A DNA stretch of 64,000 bases from Bremerella alba (GTDB lineage: Bacteria; Planctomycetota; Planctomycetia; Pirellulales; Pirellulaceae). A program made the translations under genes and the position numbers. The stretch lies in NCBI RefSeq assembly GCF_013618625.1, contig NZ_JABRWO010000001.1, positions 186,001 through 250,000 on the forward strand. Reading direction: 5' to 3'. Below, in pieces: positions 19,334 to 27,995 of this stretch. The notes beneath the pieces were generated by a model, which was not told the origin of the DNA, made no database searches, and saw nothing but the letters and a program-made list of their open reading frames with translations. Position 1 is the first letter of the stretch. Each line of letters opens with the position of its first letter.

Positions 19334-20164
19334 TTACTTTCCGGCGTACTCCGCCAGTACACCTTTAACGAGCGTTCGCAGCTTGGGTTCTGCCTTGTTC
19401 GCGATCGCGATGATTTCCGAAACATCGGCCGGCTTCAACGCATCGGGCAGGCACAGATCGGTAACAATCGAAAAACCGACCGTCTTCAGCCCGCAGTGAA
19501 CCGCCACAATGACCTCAGGGACGGTGCTCATGCCGACAAGGTCTGCGCCGATGGCTCGGAGGAAACGATACTCGGCTCGCGTTTCCAGGTTCGGGCCAGC
19601 GACGGCCACGAAAACACCCCGATGCGCGACGATGTCTTCCTTGCGGGCAATCCCCAGGGCCTTTTCGATCAGCTCGTGATCGTATGGGGCACACATATCC
19701 GGGAAGCGTGGTCCGAGGCGATCGTCGTTAATCCCGATCAGCGGGTTGTCGCCCATCAAGTTAATGTGATCGTCGATCAGCACGATATCGCCGCAACTGT
19801 GAAACGGGTTCATGCCGCCAGCCGCGTTCGAGCAAAGCAGCAGTTCCGCACCCAGGGCCTTCATCACACGCACCGGCAGGGTAATCTGCTTGAGCGAGTA
19901 CCCTTCGTACATATGGAAACGGCCTTCCATCGCCACGACTGGAACTCCACAGAGCATCCCGCAAACCAAACGCCCGCGATGACTGGTTGCCGTGGACGCT
20001 GCGAAGTGAGGAATCTCGGTGTATTCGAACGAAGCTTCCTCTTCGATCTCTTCCACCAGGCCGCCCAGCCCGGTACCCAGGATGATGCCCGCCTTGGGCG
20101 TCTTATTCCATTTCGCTTGGATAACTTTCAGCGCGTCCTGGATTTTGTCGTATAGATCGAGCAT
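19334..20164 (-). CDS. purine nucleoside phosphorylase, copy 2 (Asp type)
   Basis: Paralogue of the preceding gene, 276 residues, alignable without gaps for most of its length. The phosphate loop, H84 (RFHMYEGY) and Glu194 are kept, but the base-binding residues differ: Leu193 replaces Tyr/Phe (GPNLET) and Asp236 replaces Asn (SIVTD). In human PNP the Asn-to-Asp change at this place shifts preference toward adenosine, and methylthioadenosine phosphorylases carry Asp there, so a 6-aminopurine substrate is a reasonable inference. It lies upstream of copy 1, so both may be expressed from one promoter near 20,170. Confidence 0.92.
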   Translation of the reverse strand: MLDLYDKIQDALKVIQAKWNKTPKAGIILGTGLGGLVEEIEEEASFEYTEIPHFAASTATSHRGRLVCGMLCGVPVVAMEGRFHMYEGYSLKQITLPVRVMKALGAELLLCSNAAGGMNPFHSCGDIVLIDDHINLMGDNPLIGINDDRLGPRFPDMCAPYDHELIEKALGIARKEDIVAHRGVFVAVAGPNLETRAEYRFLRAIGADLVGMSTVPEVIVAVHCGLKTVGFSIVTDLCLPDALKPADVSEIIAIANKAEPKLRTLVKGVLAEYAGK

Positions 20165-20279
20165 GTGCGGGAGTTCCCGTTTTGAACTGGTCAGATGGGC
20201 AAACGTAGCCCCCGATTATGCCACGTTCCCTTCGAGCGACAAGTCCCGGCATGATATCGAGAGGAGATGAAGTCGGTGA

Positions 20280-21000
20280 TTAAACCCGAACGCGATCGAA
20301 GTCGACGGCGAACTGGGCGCGTGAAAAGAGAATACCTGCGTCGTCTTCCGAAACACGTCCGTACAGACTTCCATCAAAAACGGGGAACTCCTTACGCTGG
20401 CCATCTTCAAACTCGAAGGTTACAAAGTAAGCCGTGCTGGCAGAACGATCGCCGCTTCCGCCAGAAACTTGGGTGCGTTTGCCAGCGACGATTGCCGGTA
20501 CGGCTTCCACCTTACCGTCACGCATCGACTGGAATCGCTGGAACATCTTGATGGCTATAAACACGCCAAACGCGAACATACCAATCGGCACGATCCCCAT
20601 ACAAAGCGGCAAGATCGAAAAGGGAAATCCTCGTCCACTAAAGCTGAAAACGCCGCCCACCCCAATTGCCATCGCCGCAATAAAGAGCGTACCGCCACAA
20701 AACATCACGAAAAAGACACCCAGAAATACCATCTGCCCGACGCCCGGCTTGGGCAGTTTCTCGATGCGCTGCGGCGAGAGACGATCGCCATAGTGCGAAG
20801 ACTGCTTGATGCGTCGAAAAATGTCCTGATCGTGCTGCTGACTCGGTGGCGTGGTGCTGACTCGGTGGCGTGGTGCTGACTCGGTGGCGTGGTGCTGACT
20901 CGGTGGCGTGGTGCTGACTCGGTGGCGTGGTGCGTGAACCGCAATATTCACACGTCAACGAGTCGTCCGGCAAACTCGCTCCACAACTGGGGCACTTCAT
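20280..21000 (-). CDS. zinc-ribbon/DUF2500 membrane protein split by a frame-changing repeat
   Basis: Two reading frames that belong together. From ATG 21000 a 23-residue zinc ribbon is encoded (CPSCGASL...CEYCG), then the 19-bp repeat tract; the DUF2500 part (two membrane helices, then a domain ending with FEFEDGQRKEFPVF and VDFDRVRV) is in a different frame ending at 20280. With the five copies present the ribbon frame runs on to a stop at 20638 and gives a truncated product of about 120 residues. Removing one 19-bp copy (or adding two) joins the frames into one protein of 233 residues. All frames across the repeat are open. This could be a switch, a broken gene, or a copy-number error in the assembly. 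The role of the protein is unknown. Confidence 0.7.
20837..20931. repeat. five tandem copies of a 19-bp repeat inside a coding region
   Basis: GCTGACTCGGTGGCGTGGT is repeated five times without a mismatch (20837, 20856, 20875, 20894 and 20913), with partial copies at both ends. Because 19 is not a multiple of 3, each copy shifts the reading frame by one, and three copies encode the 19-residue peptide APRHRVSTTPPSQHHATES on the minus strand. Confidence 0.97.
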
Positions 21001-21166
21001 AACGCTGGGGACTCCTGATCGACAATCGATTAAGCAGACACGGTGCAAGCGGGTATTCGTCTCAAGTTAGCGAATATTGCGACCCGATTCGATGACAGGC
21101 CCCGATTTTTAGCTCTCGGAGCGTTATACTGGCGAAAGCGAATCGACTCTGTATCACCCTAATGAC

Positions 21167-22477
21167 ATGCCTGATCGGATGACCGAAGCGGAAACATCTC
21201 AGCTAGAAATTCATCACGATGTCCCCTGCCCTGGTTGTGGATGCTTGTGCGATGACTTGACGATCGGACTCGCCAACGGCGAAGTCAAATCGATCGAACC
21301 AGCATGCGCGATGGCGTCGGCATACTACCGGCAGAAGCACGTTAGCTTGGCCGACTGTCGGGTCGACGGCCAGGCGGCCACCATGCCCGAGGCATCGCTA
21401 CGTGCGGCCGAGATCCTTCGCGCCGCTAAGGCCCCCCTCTTTTTCGGACTGGGCGAAACGTCGAGCGAAGCCGTGCGCCGCACCCTCGACTTGGCCGATC
21501 GTGTCGGTGGAATCGTCGATGCCTCGCATCCAACCTTTTACGATCCGACCGGGCGTACGATTCAAACGACGGGGCTTGTGACATGCTCGCTGGGTGAAAT
21601 CCGTCAACGTGCCGATCTGGTGATCTTCTGGGGATGCGATCCGCAGACAACCCACTTGCGTCACTGGCAGCGTTACAGCGTCGAAGCTTCCGGCCGCTTT
21701 GTACCCGGCGGAAGAAGCGATCGCACTCTGGTGGGTATCGGTAGCCAAAACAAAACAACCGACGCCTGCGATGCGTTCATCCCTCTCGACCCGTCGCAGC
21801 AAATCGCGGCGCTGCATTACCTGATCTCGCTGGCTCAAGAGAAACCAACCAATCACGAAGTGCTTGATGAAACAATGCCCGACGCGGCTCAAGGTCTTGG
21901 GCGGCTGTACCAGCAAGTTCGCGACTCTAAGTACTTTGTCTTTGTGCTAGGAGACGCGTTTCTCCGCCGCGAAGCTGGCCGGATTCCGCTGGAACTGCTC
22001 GCCCAATTCGTGCGACCGATGCATGAACAAACCCGCGGGGCGATTTCCATCTTGCGGCCCGGTCCCAACTGGGTTGGTGCTGGGGGCGTGGTCGCTTCTC
22101 GCACCGGTTACCCAGGCAGTGCCGCGTTGACACAAGGAATTCCTCAATTCGACCCCGATAACCTCTCGGCAGCCAAGCTACTCACACAGAACCGTGTCGA
22201 TGCGGCCGTGCTGTGGGAAGGTCCGTGGCTTTCGGATTTAACAGAGGTCGCCCGGAACGCGCTGGCGAAAATTCCGACGGTTGTTTTCGGGCATCGCCCT
22301 TTGGCAACCGACTTCACGCCCAGCGTATTTATGCCGATTAAGAGACCCGGCTTTTCCGATGACGGAACGATGTCTCGCATGGACGATATGCCGCTGCCGG
22401 TTCGAGCATTAACTCAGGAAGATCTACCGTCGGCAGATGCAGCAGTTCAGGCCATTTTAGAGAAGATTGCGACCTGA
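21167..22477 (+). CDS. fhcB: formylmethanofuran dehydrogenase subunit B (FhcB/FmdB-like)
   Basis: Subunit of the formyltransferase/hydrolase complex in the tetrahydromethanopterin-dependent C1 pathway that oxidises formaldehyde to formate in methylotrophs and occurs in planctomycetes. It is a molybdopterin-oxidoreductase-type protein of 436 residues; the N-terminal CPGCGCLCDD cysteine cluster is at about residues 20-29 and the later WGCDPQTTHLRHW and RPGPNWVGAGG segments match the family. In the bacterial complex this subunit is thought to be structural and lacks redox metals. Here it stands alone, without fhcA, fhcC or fhcD nearby. Start uncertain: ATG 21167 or 21179, no ribosome site. Confidence 0.88.
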   Translation: MPDRMTEAETSQLEIHHDVPCPGCGCLCDDLTIGLANGEVKSIEPACAMASAYYRQKHVSLADCRVDGQAATMPEASLRAAEILRAAKAPLFFGLGETSSEAVRRTLDLADRVGGIVDASHPTFYDPTGRTIQTTGLVTCSLGEIRQRADLVIFWGCDPQTTHLRHWQRYSVEASGRFVPGGRSDRTLVGIGSQNKTTDACDAFIPLDPSQQIAALHYLISLAQEKPTNHEVLDETMPDAAQGLGRLYQQVRDSKYFVFVLGDAFLRREAGRIPLELLAQFVRPMHEQTRGAISILRPGPNWVGAGGVVASRTGYPGSAALTQGIPQFDPDNLSAAKLLTQNRVDAAVLWEGPWLSDLTEVARNALAKIPTVVFGHRPLATDFTPSVFMPIKRPGFSDDGTMSRMDDMPLPVRALTQEDLPSADAAVQAILEKIAT

Positions 22478-22497
22478 CTAAGAAAGGGATCGCAACC

Positions 22498-22698
22498 CTA
22501 AGGTAAAAGGGCAATCGTAAAACCAATTCCGTAGACCAATGCGTGGATCACGAGAAACGTGGCGTATTGGCGAACTTCCGGTTTCTGGGCAAGCTGAGTA
22601 ACAGGACGCAATGCGATCTCCTTTTCAAGGAAAAATTCCGTGGGAAGCCATTTCCTTAAAATCGCTTCCTGGGGGGTAGGAATCGCGTCCTGCGACAT
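22498..22698 (-). CDS. small C-terminally anchored membrane protein (66 aa)
   Basis: Hydrophilic, charged N-terminal 40 residues followed by one strongly hydrophobic C-terminal helix (ATFLVIHALVYGIGFTIALL). This is a tail-anchored or single-span layout. No family recognised. ATG 22698 is chosen because the extension to 22752 shows no conserved character. It is convergent with fhcB, 20 bases apart. Confidence 0.5.
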   Translation of the reverse strand: MSQDAIPTPQEAILRKWLPTEFFLEKEIALRPVTQLAQKPEVRQYATFLVIHALVYGIGFTIALLP

Positions 22699-23169
22699 GG
22701 CGAATGGTGGGTTTCTGTGTGCCTGTTCCACTATAGGTGTGTGCGTCTGCAAGTTAAGGCCCTTTCACAAATCAATCGTAATATTTCTGTAAACGACTTC
22801 GCTTTCGTACTCTTACACCAAGTTTGCAACTTGGTCTTCCTACGAAAAACGCTGAATTTGCCCCGATTTTTCCACTCGCAAGGGGGAATATCCTGCACTT
22901 AGCGGCAACGTGCATGAACCATCAAATTCAGACCTTCGTGTTGGACTCGTGGCGAATCCCGTCACTCTCGAAATGAGAAGCAAAGGGATTATCGCGTCAA
23001 AGCGAAGCCTGTTGCGGAAAATCAACACGCGATTGCCATTTTTTGAATTCGAGAAAGCGGGAGACCTACACAGCAATGCGTGCCCACCCAATCAGGATGA
23101 AACAGCCAAGCTGGGCAGGTATAATAAGCCGACCACCCCCTCCTCACTTTCCGCAAAGGTACGATCCTC
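22699..23169. other. intergenic region before the TIM-barrel gene
   Basis: About 470 bases. It contains a perfect 8-bp hairpin (ACCAAGTT 22817-22824, TGC loop, AACTTGGT 22828-22835) without a T run, perhaps an operator or RNA stem. The overlapping frames on both strands at 22,840-23,173 have no coding character. Confidence 0.4.
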
Positions 23170-24015
23170 ATGATGTTCACTCGTCGTCACTTTCTAGCCA
23201 CAGCTTCGGCAGCGGTCGCCGCGACTGCCATTCCTGTCCGTAGTGTGTGGGCCAAATACGATCCCGATCGTTTTCCCGGATTCAAGGTCGGGCTGCAAAG
23301 CTATTCGCTGCGCGGCTTCGACGTCGACAAAGCCATTAATACTGCCGGCGAACTAGGCTGCGCTCACCTCGAGTTTTATGGCGGCCATTTCTCAACGAAT
23401 TCTTCCGCCGAACAAATCGCCGCGATGAAGAACAAGATGGCCGACCACGGCATGATCATGCTGGGCCACGGCGTCCACAGCTTCGGCAAGGACCACGCCA
23501 AGAACGAGGCCCTCTTCAAGTTCGCTAAGGCCGCCGGTATCAAGAACCTTTCCGCTAACCCATCACCCGATGCGTTTGAAAGCTTGAACAAATTGGTCGA
23601 CCAATACGACGTCCGTATTGCCATTCACAACCACGGTCCGTCGCATCGCTATAACACGGCCCTCGATGTCCTGAATGCGGTCAAAGATCATGATCCTCGC
23701 ATCGGTGCCTGTGCCGACCTGGGCCACTTCATTCGCAGTGGAGAAGACCCTGTAGAAGTGATCCGCTTGCTAAAGGGTCGCCTGTTCGGCATCCACCTGA
23801 AGGACTTCGCCGAACAAAAGGATCGCACCGAAGGGGTCATCTTGGGCAAGGGGCATCTCGACGTCGTGGGTGTCATCCGCGCTCTGAAACAGGTCGACTT
23901 CCCAGCCGATGGCTGCCTGTCGCTAGAATACGAAGAGAACCCAAAGGATCCGGTCGCAGACATTCGTCAATGCCTGGACATCACTTCTGAGGCCTGCAAA
24001 ACGGCCGCCTCGTAA
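23170..24015 (+). CDS. Tat-exported sugar phosphate isomerase/epimerase-like protein
   Basis: Xylose isomerase-like TIM-barrel protein of 281 residues. The N-terminus is a twin-arginine signal (FTRRHFLATASAAVAATAIP) with cleavage likely near residue 28. The barrel carries candidate metal ligands in HLEFYGGH, HNHGPSH, ADLGHF and the final SLEYEEN Glu. Planctomycetes have many such exported barrels, often near sulfatases, and they are thought to act on carbohydrates; no substrate is known. It is convergent with a sulfatase gene and ends with a terminator at 24038-24072. Confidence 0.87.
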   Translation: MMFTRRHFLATASAAVAATAIPVRSVWAKYDPDRFPGFKVGLQSYSLRGFDVDKAINTAGELGCAHLEFYGGHFSTNSSAEQIAAMKNKMADHGMIMLGHGVHSFGKDHAKNEALFKFAKAAGIKNLSANPSPDAFESLNKLVDQYDVRIAIHNHGPSHRYNTALDVLNAVKDHDPRIGACADLGHFIRSGEDPVEVIRLLKGRLFGIHLKDFAEQKDRTEGVILGKGHLDVVGVIRALKQVDFPADGCLSLEYEENPKDPVADIRQCLDITSEACKTAAS

Positions 24016-24037
24016 GGTTCCGAGCAATCGACCTTCA

Positions 24038-24072
24038 GGCCGCCGATGGATGTGACCTCGGCGGTCTTTTTT
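24038..24072 (+). terminator. rho-independent terminator
   Basis: GGCCGCCGA (24038-24046) pairs with TCGGCGGTC (24058-24066) over 9 bp including one G-U, followed by six T (24067-24072). It ends the TIM-barrel gene; the T run overlaps the stop codon of the convergent sulfatase gene. Confidence 0.8.
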
Positions 24073-25516
24073 ATTGGATCGATGCCAACTTCTTATCCAA
24101 ACGCTTCTGCAGTTCTGCCAGCGTATCTGCCTGCTTGCGATCTTGTGCCAAGTTATGAAACTGCTGCGAGTCGTTCTGCATGTCATAAAGTTCCACATCA
24201 CCATTGGCGTACCGTATGTAAGCCCAGCGAGCGGTTCGTAGCAGGTGGTCGTTTCGGCCTCGCAGCGTGTAAACCTCGTCGTGAATTATCGACTGTGGGT
24301 CGCTCCACGCCGGCGTTAAACTCTTTCCTTGCACATGGGTCGGAATGCTCAGCCCGCATAGCTCGGCGAGCGTCGGGTAGATATCGATCTGCTGGCTTAA
24401 CGCTGTCGTAATCGCCGCGTCCTTGCCAGGCACACGGACGATCAACGGGATTCGCGTCGATTCTTCGTGCAGGCTCATCTTCTGCCAAAACTCATGCTCG
24501 CCCAGATGATAACCGTGGTCAGCAGTGAAGACGACGATCGTGTTCTTATCCAATCCCAACCGATCGACCGCAGCGACCATCTTGCCTACCTGGGCATCCA
24601 TGAACGTGACCGAGGCATAATAAGCTTCCAGCACCTTCTGCTTCTTGAGCTTTGTATCGAGCCCGCTGCCACGGCTGTTCTTTACCATGCCTGCCTTGGG
24701 GATATCTTCCCAGTCGCCGTCCAATTGTTCAGGCAGCGTCATCTGTTGGGCTGGGTACTGCTCGAAGAAAGACGCCGGTGCGACCAACGGCACGTGCGGT
24801 CGAACCAGGCCAACCGCCAGGAAGAATGGCTGCTTGTCCTTGGCCCGAGCTTCGAGGATTTCGATCGCTTTGGCCGACGCTTTCATGTCGGCCTGCTCGG
24901 CACCATCGCCTGGCGTTTTTACCACATAAAACGCACCCCCATAGCCCAGTCCATAGTGCACATCGCGCTGAGGGTCCGGCTTCAATCGCTCACGCGTCAG
25001 GTGTGTGTGCTCTCCTTCGCTCCACTGCTCTGGGGCCTGACAGTTGAACCGCTCGGTCCACGAGGCGGCATGATCCGGCCCATCGACACCGGCGGTAATG
25101 TCGCCCGGCACACGCATGTGATAGATCTTGCTCACGCGGGCCGTGTAGTAACCGTTGTCTTTAAAATGCTGAGCCAGCGATGGCCGATCGCCGAGGTTCT
25201 TGGTGAACTTCTCCGACGCTCCATTCGAGGTCACCCCAATCGCCTGAGCATACATGCCTGACATGAGCGCAGCCCGCGAAGGCCCACACACCGGGTACTG
25301 CGTGTAAGTCCGCTCAAACTTCATCCCCTGCGAAGCCAACGCATCGATATTGGGCGAACGACACTGCTGGTTGCCGAAACACCCGAGCGATTGACTACCG
25401 AGGTCATCGGAAATGATGAACAACACATTGGGCTTCTCGGCCCGACTAACCTGCCCGAAGAATGCGAGAAGAAGAATCGCACAGCAAGTGGTGAAAACAG
25501 GACGCACGGCAGGCAT
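24071..25516 (-). CDS. secreted sulfatase (iduronate-2-sulfatase type)
   Basis: Type I sulfatase of 481 residues that hydrolyses sulfate esters, probably on sulfated polysaccharides, a hallmark of marine planctomycetes. A signal peptide covers residues 1-26. The metal aspartates are in LFIISDDLG (residues 37-38) and the active-site motif is C77-G-P-S-R81, whose cysteine must be oxidised to formylglycine by an anaerobic- or FGE-type maturase not found in the window. FTADHGYHLGEH holds further metal/sulfate ligands. ATG 25516 has GGAG six bases upstream and is preferred to the start at 25558. The overall pattern is close to iduronate-2-sulfatases. Confidence 0.93.
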   Translation of the reverse strand: MPAVRPVFTTCCAILLLAFFGQVSRAEKPNVLFIISDDLGSQSLGCFGNQQCRSPNIDALASQGMKFERTYTQYPVCGPSRAALMSGMYAQAIGVTSNGASEKFTKNLGDRPSLAQHFKDNGYYTARVSKIYHMRVPGDITAGVDGPDHAASWTERFNCQAPEQWSEGEHTHLTRERLKPDPQRDVHYGLGYGGAFYVVKTPGDGAEQADMKASAKAIEILEARAKDKQPFFLAVGLVRPHVPLVAPASFFEQYPAQQMTLPEQLDGDWEDIPKAGMVKNSRGSGLDTKLKKQKVLEAYYASVTFMDAQVGKMVAAVDRLGLDKNTIVVFTADHGYHLGEHEFWQKMSLHEESTRIPLIVRVPGKDAAITTALSQQIDIYPTLAELCGLSIPTHVQGKSLTPAWSDPQSIIHDEVYTLRGRNDHLLRTARWAYIRYANGDVELYDMQNDSQQFHNLAQDRKQADTLAELQKRLDKKLASIQ

Positions 25517-25861
25517 GATGTCTCCGACAAAAAAAGGGGCGAGGAGGGTTGCTGGCAATTATAGACTGTGTTAGCCGCCGTATCGAATGTTCTTCAGCGA
25601 CGGGCGCATTCACTGGGCCTCGATCAGCCTCCGTTCATTTTCGCACCCAACCTGGCCGGCGAGAACGCCCGGAGACTTTGATAAAAGAAGGTCGGAATCG
25701 CGGACTTCGCTTAGAAACTACGGACGCCGCAAAGATAACGCGTCGCGTACGATTACGATTCCCGAGGCAACACCTTGGACGCAGCCAGGCGCCACAGACC
25801 TACTGGCCCCCCTGCACAGCTCGGAAACATCATCGGCCCCCAAGAGACAGGCCTTCCATGG
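25517..25861. other. intergenic region upstream of the sulfatase
   Basis: About 345 bases holding the sulfatase promoter and the 3' flank of the lipoprotein gene. Several overlapping plus-strand frames (25,549-26,101) have no coding character and no ribosome sites. No hairpin with a T run was seen. Confidence 0.35.
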
Positions 25862-26272
25862 CTATTTGGTCAAATGGAAGTCGATGGTGTTGTCCCCTTC
25901 TTGCACGTTCGCTTGCAAGCCAGATTGGGCTTCGGAACTATAGTGAAATGGGATCAACGGTCGGGCAGGATGTTCCGGTCCTCGGTCCTCGACGGCACTG
26001 ATCATTACGCGGTACGAACCGACGGGAATGTTCTGGCCATACTCTTTGGTTTCGGCCTGGTAGGTGCCGTCAGGTTGGATGGTCCCCTGCGCGTAGCCTA
26101 AGCCCTCTTGCTCTGGGACCAGAATCACGGTGCCGGTCATCAAGGGCTTGTCGTTATAGGTGACGCTGCCGGTGACCTTGCCCGACGGCGGGCCGCCGGG
26201 ACCACAGCCGACGGTAAACGTGCAGACAAAAACACAAAGTAGCAAACCGAAGGAATATTTCGTCATGAGCAT
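25862..26272 (-). CDS. transthyretin-like lipoprotein, DUF1559 partner
   Basis: Lipoprotein of 136 residues: hydrophobic signal with lipobox VGC at Cys23, then a beta-sandwich of the carboxypeptidase-regulatory/transthyretin type, recognised by VTGSVTYNDKPL and GTYQAE. Such lipoproteins regularly follow DUF1559 genes in planctomycetes and may cap or anchor the pseudopilin at the envelope. Here it lies 88 bases downstream of the DUF1559 gene on the same strand. Start could be ATG 26272 or 26266. Confidence 0.83.
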   Translation of the reverse strand: MLMTKYSFGLLLCVFVCTFTVGCGPGGPPSGKVTGSVTYNDKPLMTGTVILVPEQEGLGYAQGTIQPDGTYQAETKEYGQNIPVGSYRVMISAVEDRGPEHPARPLIPFHYSSEAQSGLQANVQEGDNTIDFHLTK

Positions 26273-26360
26273 AGATCTCTTGGTAATGCGAGAGGACTGG
26301 CAACTGCAATACCATCGCCGCGCATGCGGACGATGGTATCGCCTTGATCTTCAGACCGAT

Positions 26361-27299
26361 TTAGTCTTCCGAGATCACTTCGCCGTTGCTGCGAGTGGCC
26401 ATTCTCTTGAGCAAGCTCAGCGGCATCGTCTCGGTCAGAAAACTAACGCTTCCGTCGCACATTAGGAACATGGCCCCGCCTGGGTGTTCGCTCGTGTAAG
26501 GCGTCGTCGAGGTAATGAAGTCACCAGTGTAGTTGATCGGGAAGTTGACCGTTTTATGGTCGATCGTCAGCCACGATGTTCCGTAGTCGAAGAAGCCAAA
26601 CGTCCAGGGCTTAATGCCACCCCAGCCGGTCACCATGTAGGCATTAGTCCACTGGCGCGACTTCGAGGTTTCGCCCAGCAGCATGGTGTTGGTCGTGCCA
26701 TCGGTAATGTCGCGGAACTTCGATTTGCTGCCGGGATACATAATGCCAGATCGGCTGTAGTAACGACTCGAATCACTACTGCCGGTATCGAGATCGACAT
26801 CGAACGAGCCTGAGTTTGCTCGGTAGTGCAGCGAACCTTGCTGCTGGGCATCGGGGAAGTTTCCGCCGGCCGAGTGATCGGAAGCGAGCTCGCCAATGGC
26901 CGAAGAAGGACACGTAATCCCAGGCACGGCACCGAAGATGGGGTTATCCGTATCGTGATTTCGGTAAGGGCTACGCGCGGTCAAGTAATTTGGATCGATC
27001 GCCTTCATCGCTTCCAAACGCGTGCCTTGTTCGATGAATGGAAAAATACGTGGAACCCAGCCCAACGCATACTGAATGCCGTTGTCTCTGACAGAAATCG
27101 GCCCCAGCGGAAAGCCTTGATACGTGTCGTGATAGTTGTGAAACGCAAGGCCGAGCTGCTTCTGGTTATTGCTGCACTGCATCCGGCGAGCCGCCTCGCG
27201 GGCCTGCTGAACGGCCGGCAACAGAAGAGCAATCAAAACGCCAATAATGGCAATCACAACCAAGAGCTCAACAAGCGTAAAACCGGAATGACGTTTCAT
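26361..27299 (-). CDS. DUF1559 pseudopilin-like protein
   Basis: Same architecture as the gene at 2089: [15 protein letters not shown] prepilin-like start, one hydrophobic helix, REAARR, then the DUF1559 domain with DITDGTTNTML and the C-terminal HPGGAMFLMCDGSVSF. 312 residues. ATG 27299 is the only sensible start although the region before it is A+T-rich with no strong ribosome site. It is followed by a lipoprotein gene on the same strand. Confidence 0.92.
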   Translation of the reverse strand: MKRHSGFTLVELLVVIAIIGVLIALLLPAVQQAREAARRMQCSNNQKQLGLAFHNYHDTYQGFPLGPISVRDNGIQYALGWVPRIFPFIEQGTRLEAMKAIDPNYLTARSPYRNHDTDNPIFGAVPGITCPSSAIGELASDHSAGGNFPDAQQQGSLHYRANSGSFDVDLDTGSSDSSRYYSRSGIMYPGSKSKFRDITDGTTNTMLLGETSKSRQWTNAYMVTGWGGIKPWTFGFFDYGTSWLTIDHKTVNFPINYTGDFITSTTPYTSEHPGGAMFLMCDGSVSFLTETMPLSLLKRMATRSNGEVISED

Positions 27300-27499
27300 A
27301 AAAATAAAACCAATAGAAAGGAAGATCGTGGCGCACAGTGCGATAAGAAGGCAAACGGCTAACCACCAGCATGCCCAATGTCATCCGCCATGACACAATC
27401 CATGATACCACGTGGTATCACTTTGGCAAGCGTTTTCTGCTGGATACGGCAACCCGCCCCCCTCAATTGGAATGGCTGCTGCTGCGATTTGAGGGCTAA

Positions 27500-27907
27500 T
27501 TCGAGAAAGGAAACCAGGATCGAATCTGTGCCCTTGCTCCTGAGTTTGCCGAGTTTCTTTTGAAAACGCCGAAACTTCAACGCAAGGACTTCGTATTCGA
27601 TCCGCTCGGATATCGTGGTCAACGACCAAGAGTGAACTGGGTGTCAAAGACCGTCTGCGAATTTGGACAAACCGCAACGATTATCGTGAATGTTGACCGT
27701 CGAAGCGAAAAGAAGAAATTTGCAAGTGTGCATGACTTCCGGCGAGCCTTCGGGGAAAGATGGTCGAAACGCCTTCTACCGCAACAACTACGGGAACTAA
27801 TGCGACATGAGTCGATTGAGACGACACTAAAATTCTACGTCGGACAGGACGCGGAACGCACTGCCGAAATTCTATGGAATGCGATAGCGCAAGGACGAGG
27901 GCCGTAA
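27500..27907 (+). pseudogene. remnant of a tyrosine recombinase (integrase), C-terminal part
   Basis: The open frame encodes the end of a phage-type integrase: EKGNQDRI...LAPEFAEFLL, then HDFRRAF with catalytic His/Arg, LMRHESIETT with the second His, and the tyrosine in LKFYVGQ. The first catalytic Arg and the whole N-terminal DNA-binding part are missing; an in-frame TAA at 27497-27499 precedes the fragment, and the 42-codon frame before that stop (from 27371) ends LEWLLLRFEG. It is therefore an inactive remnant, and it marks the left edge of the A+T-richer island at 27.4-30.1 kb. Confidence 0.8.
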
Positions 27908-27995
27908 GGAGAAATATCCCTTGTAAGTCGATGCAACAAAGAGTTGAACACCTACGTTTTCCTCTGAACTAACCGATAATCAAGCATACCCTCGG

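Noticed and set aside
22840-23173. Overlapping frames on both strands upstream of the TIM-barrel gene
   Set aside because: No ribosome sites, atypical composition and mutual overlap.
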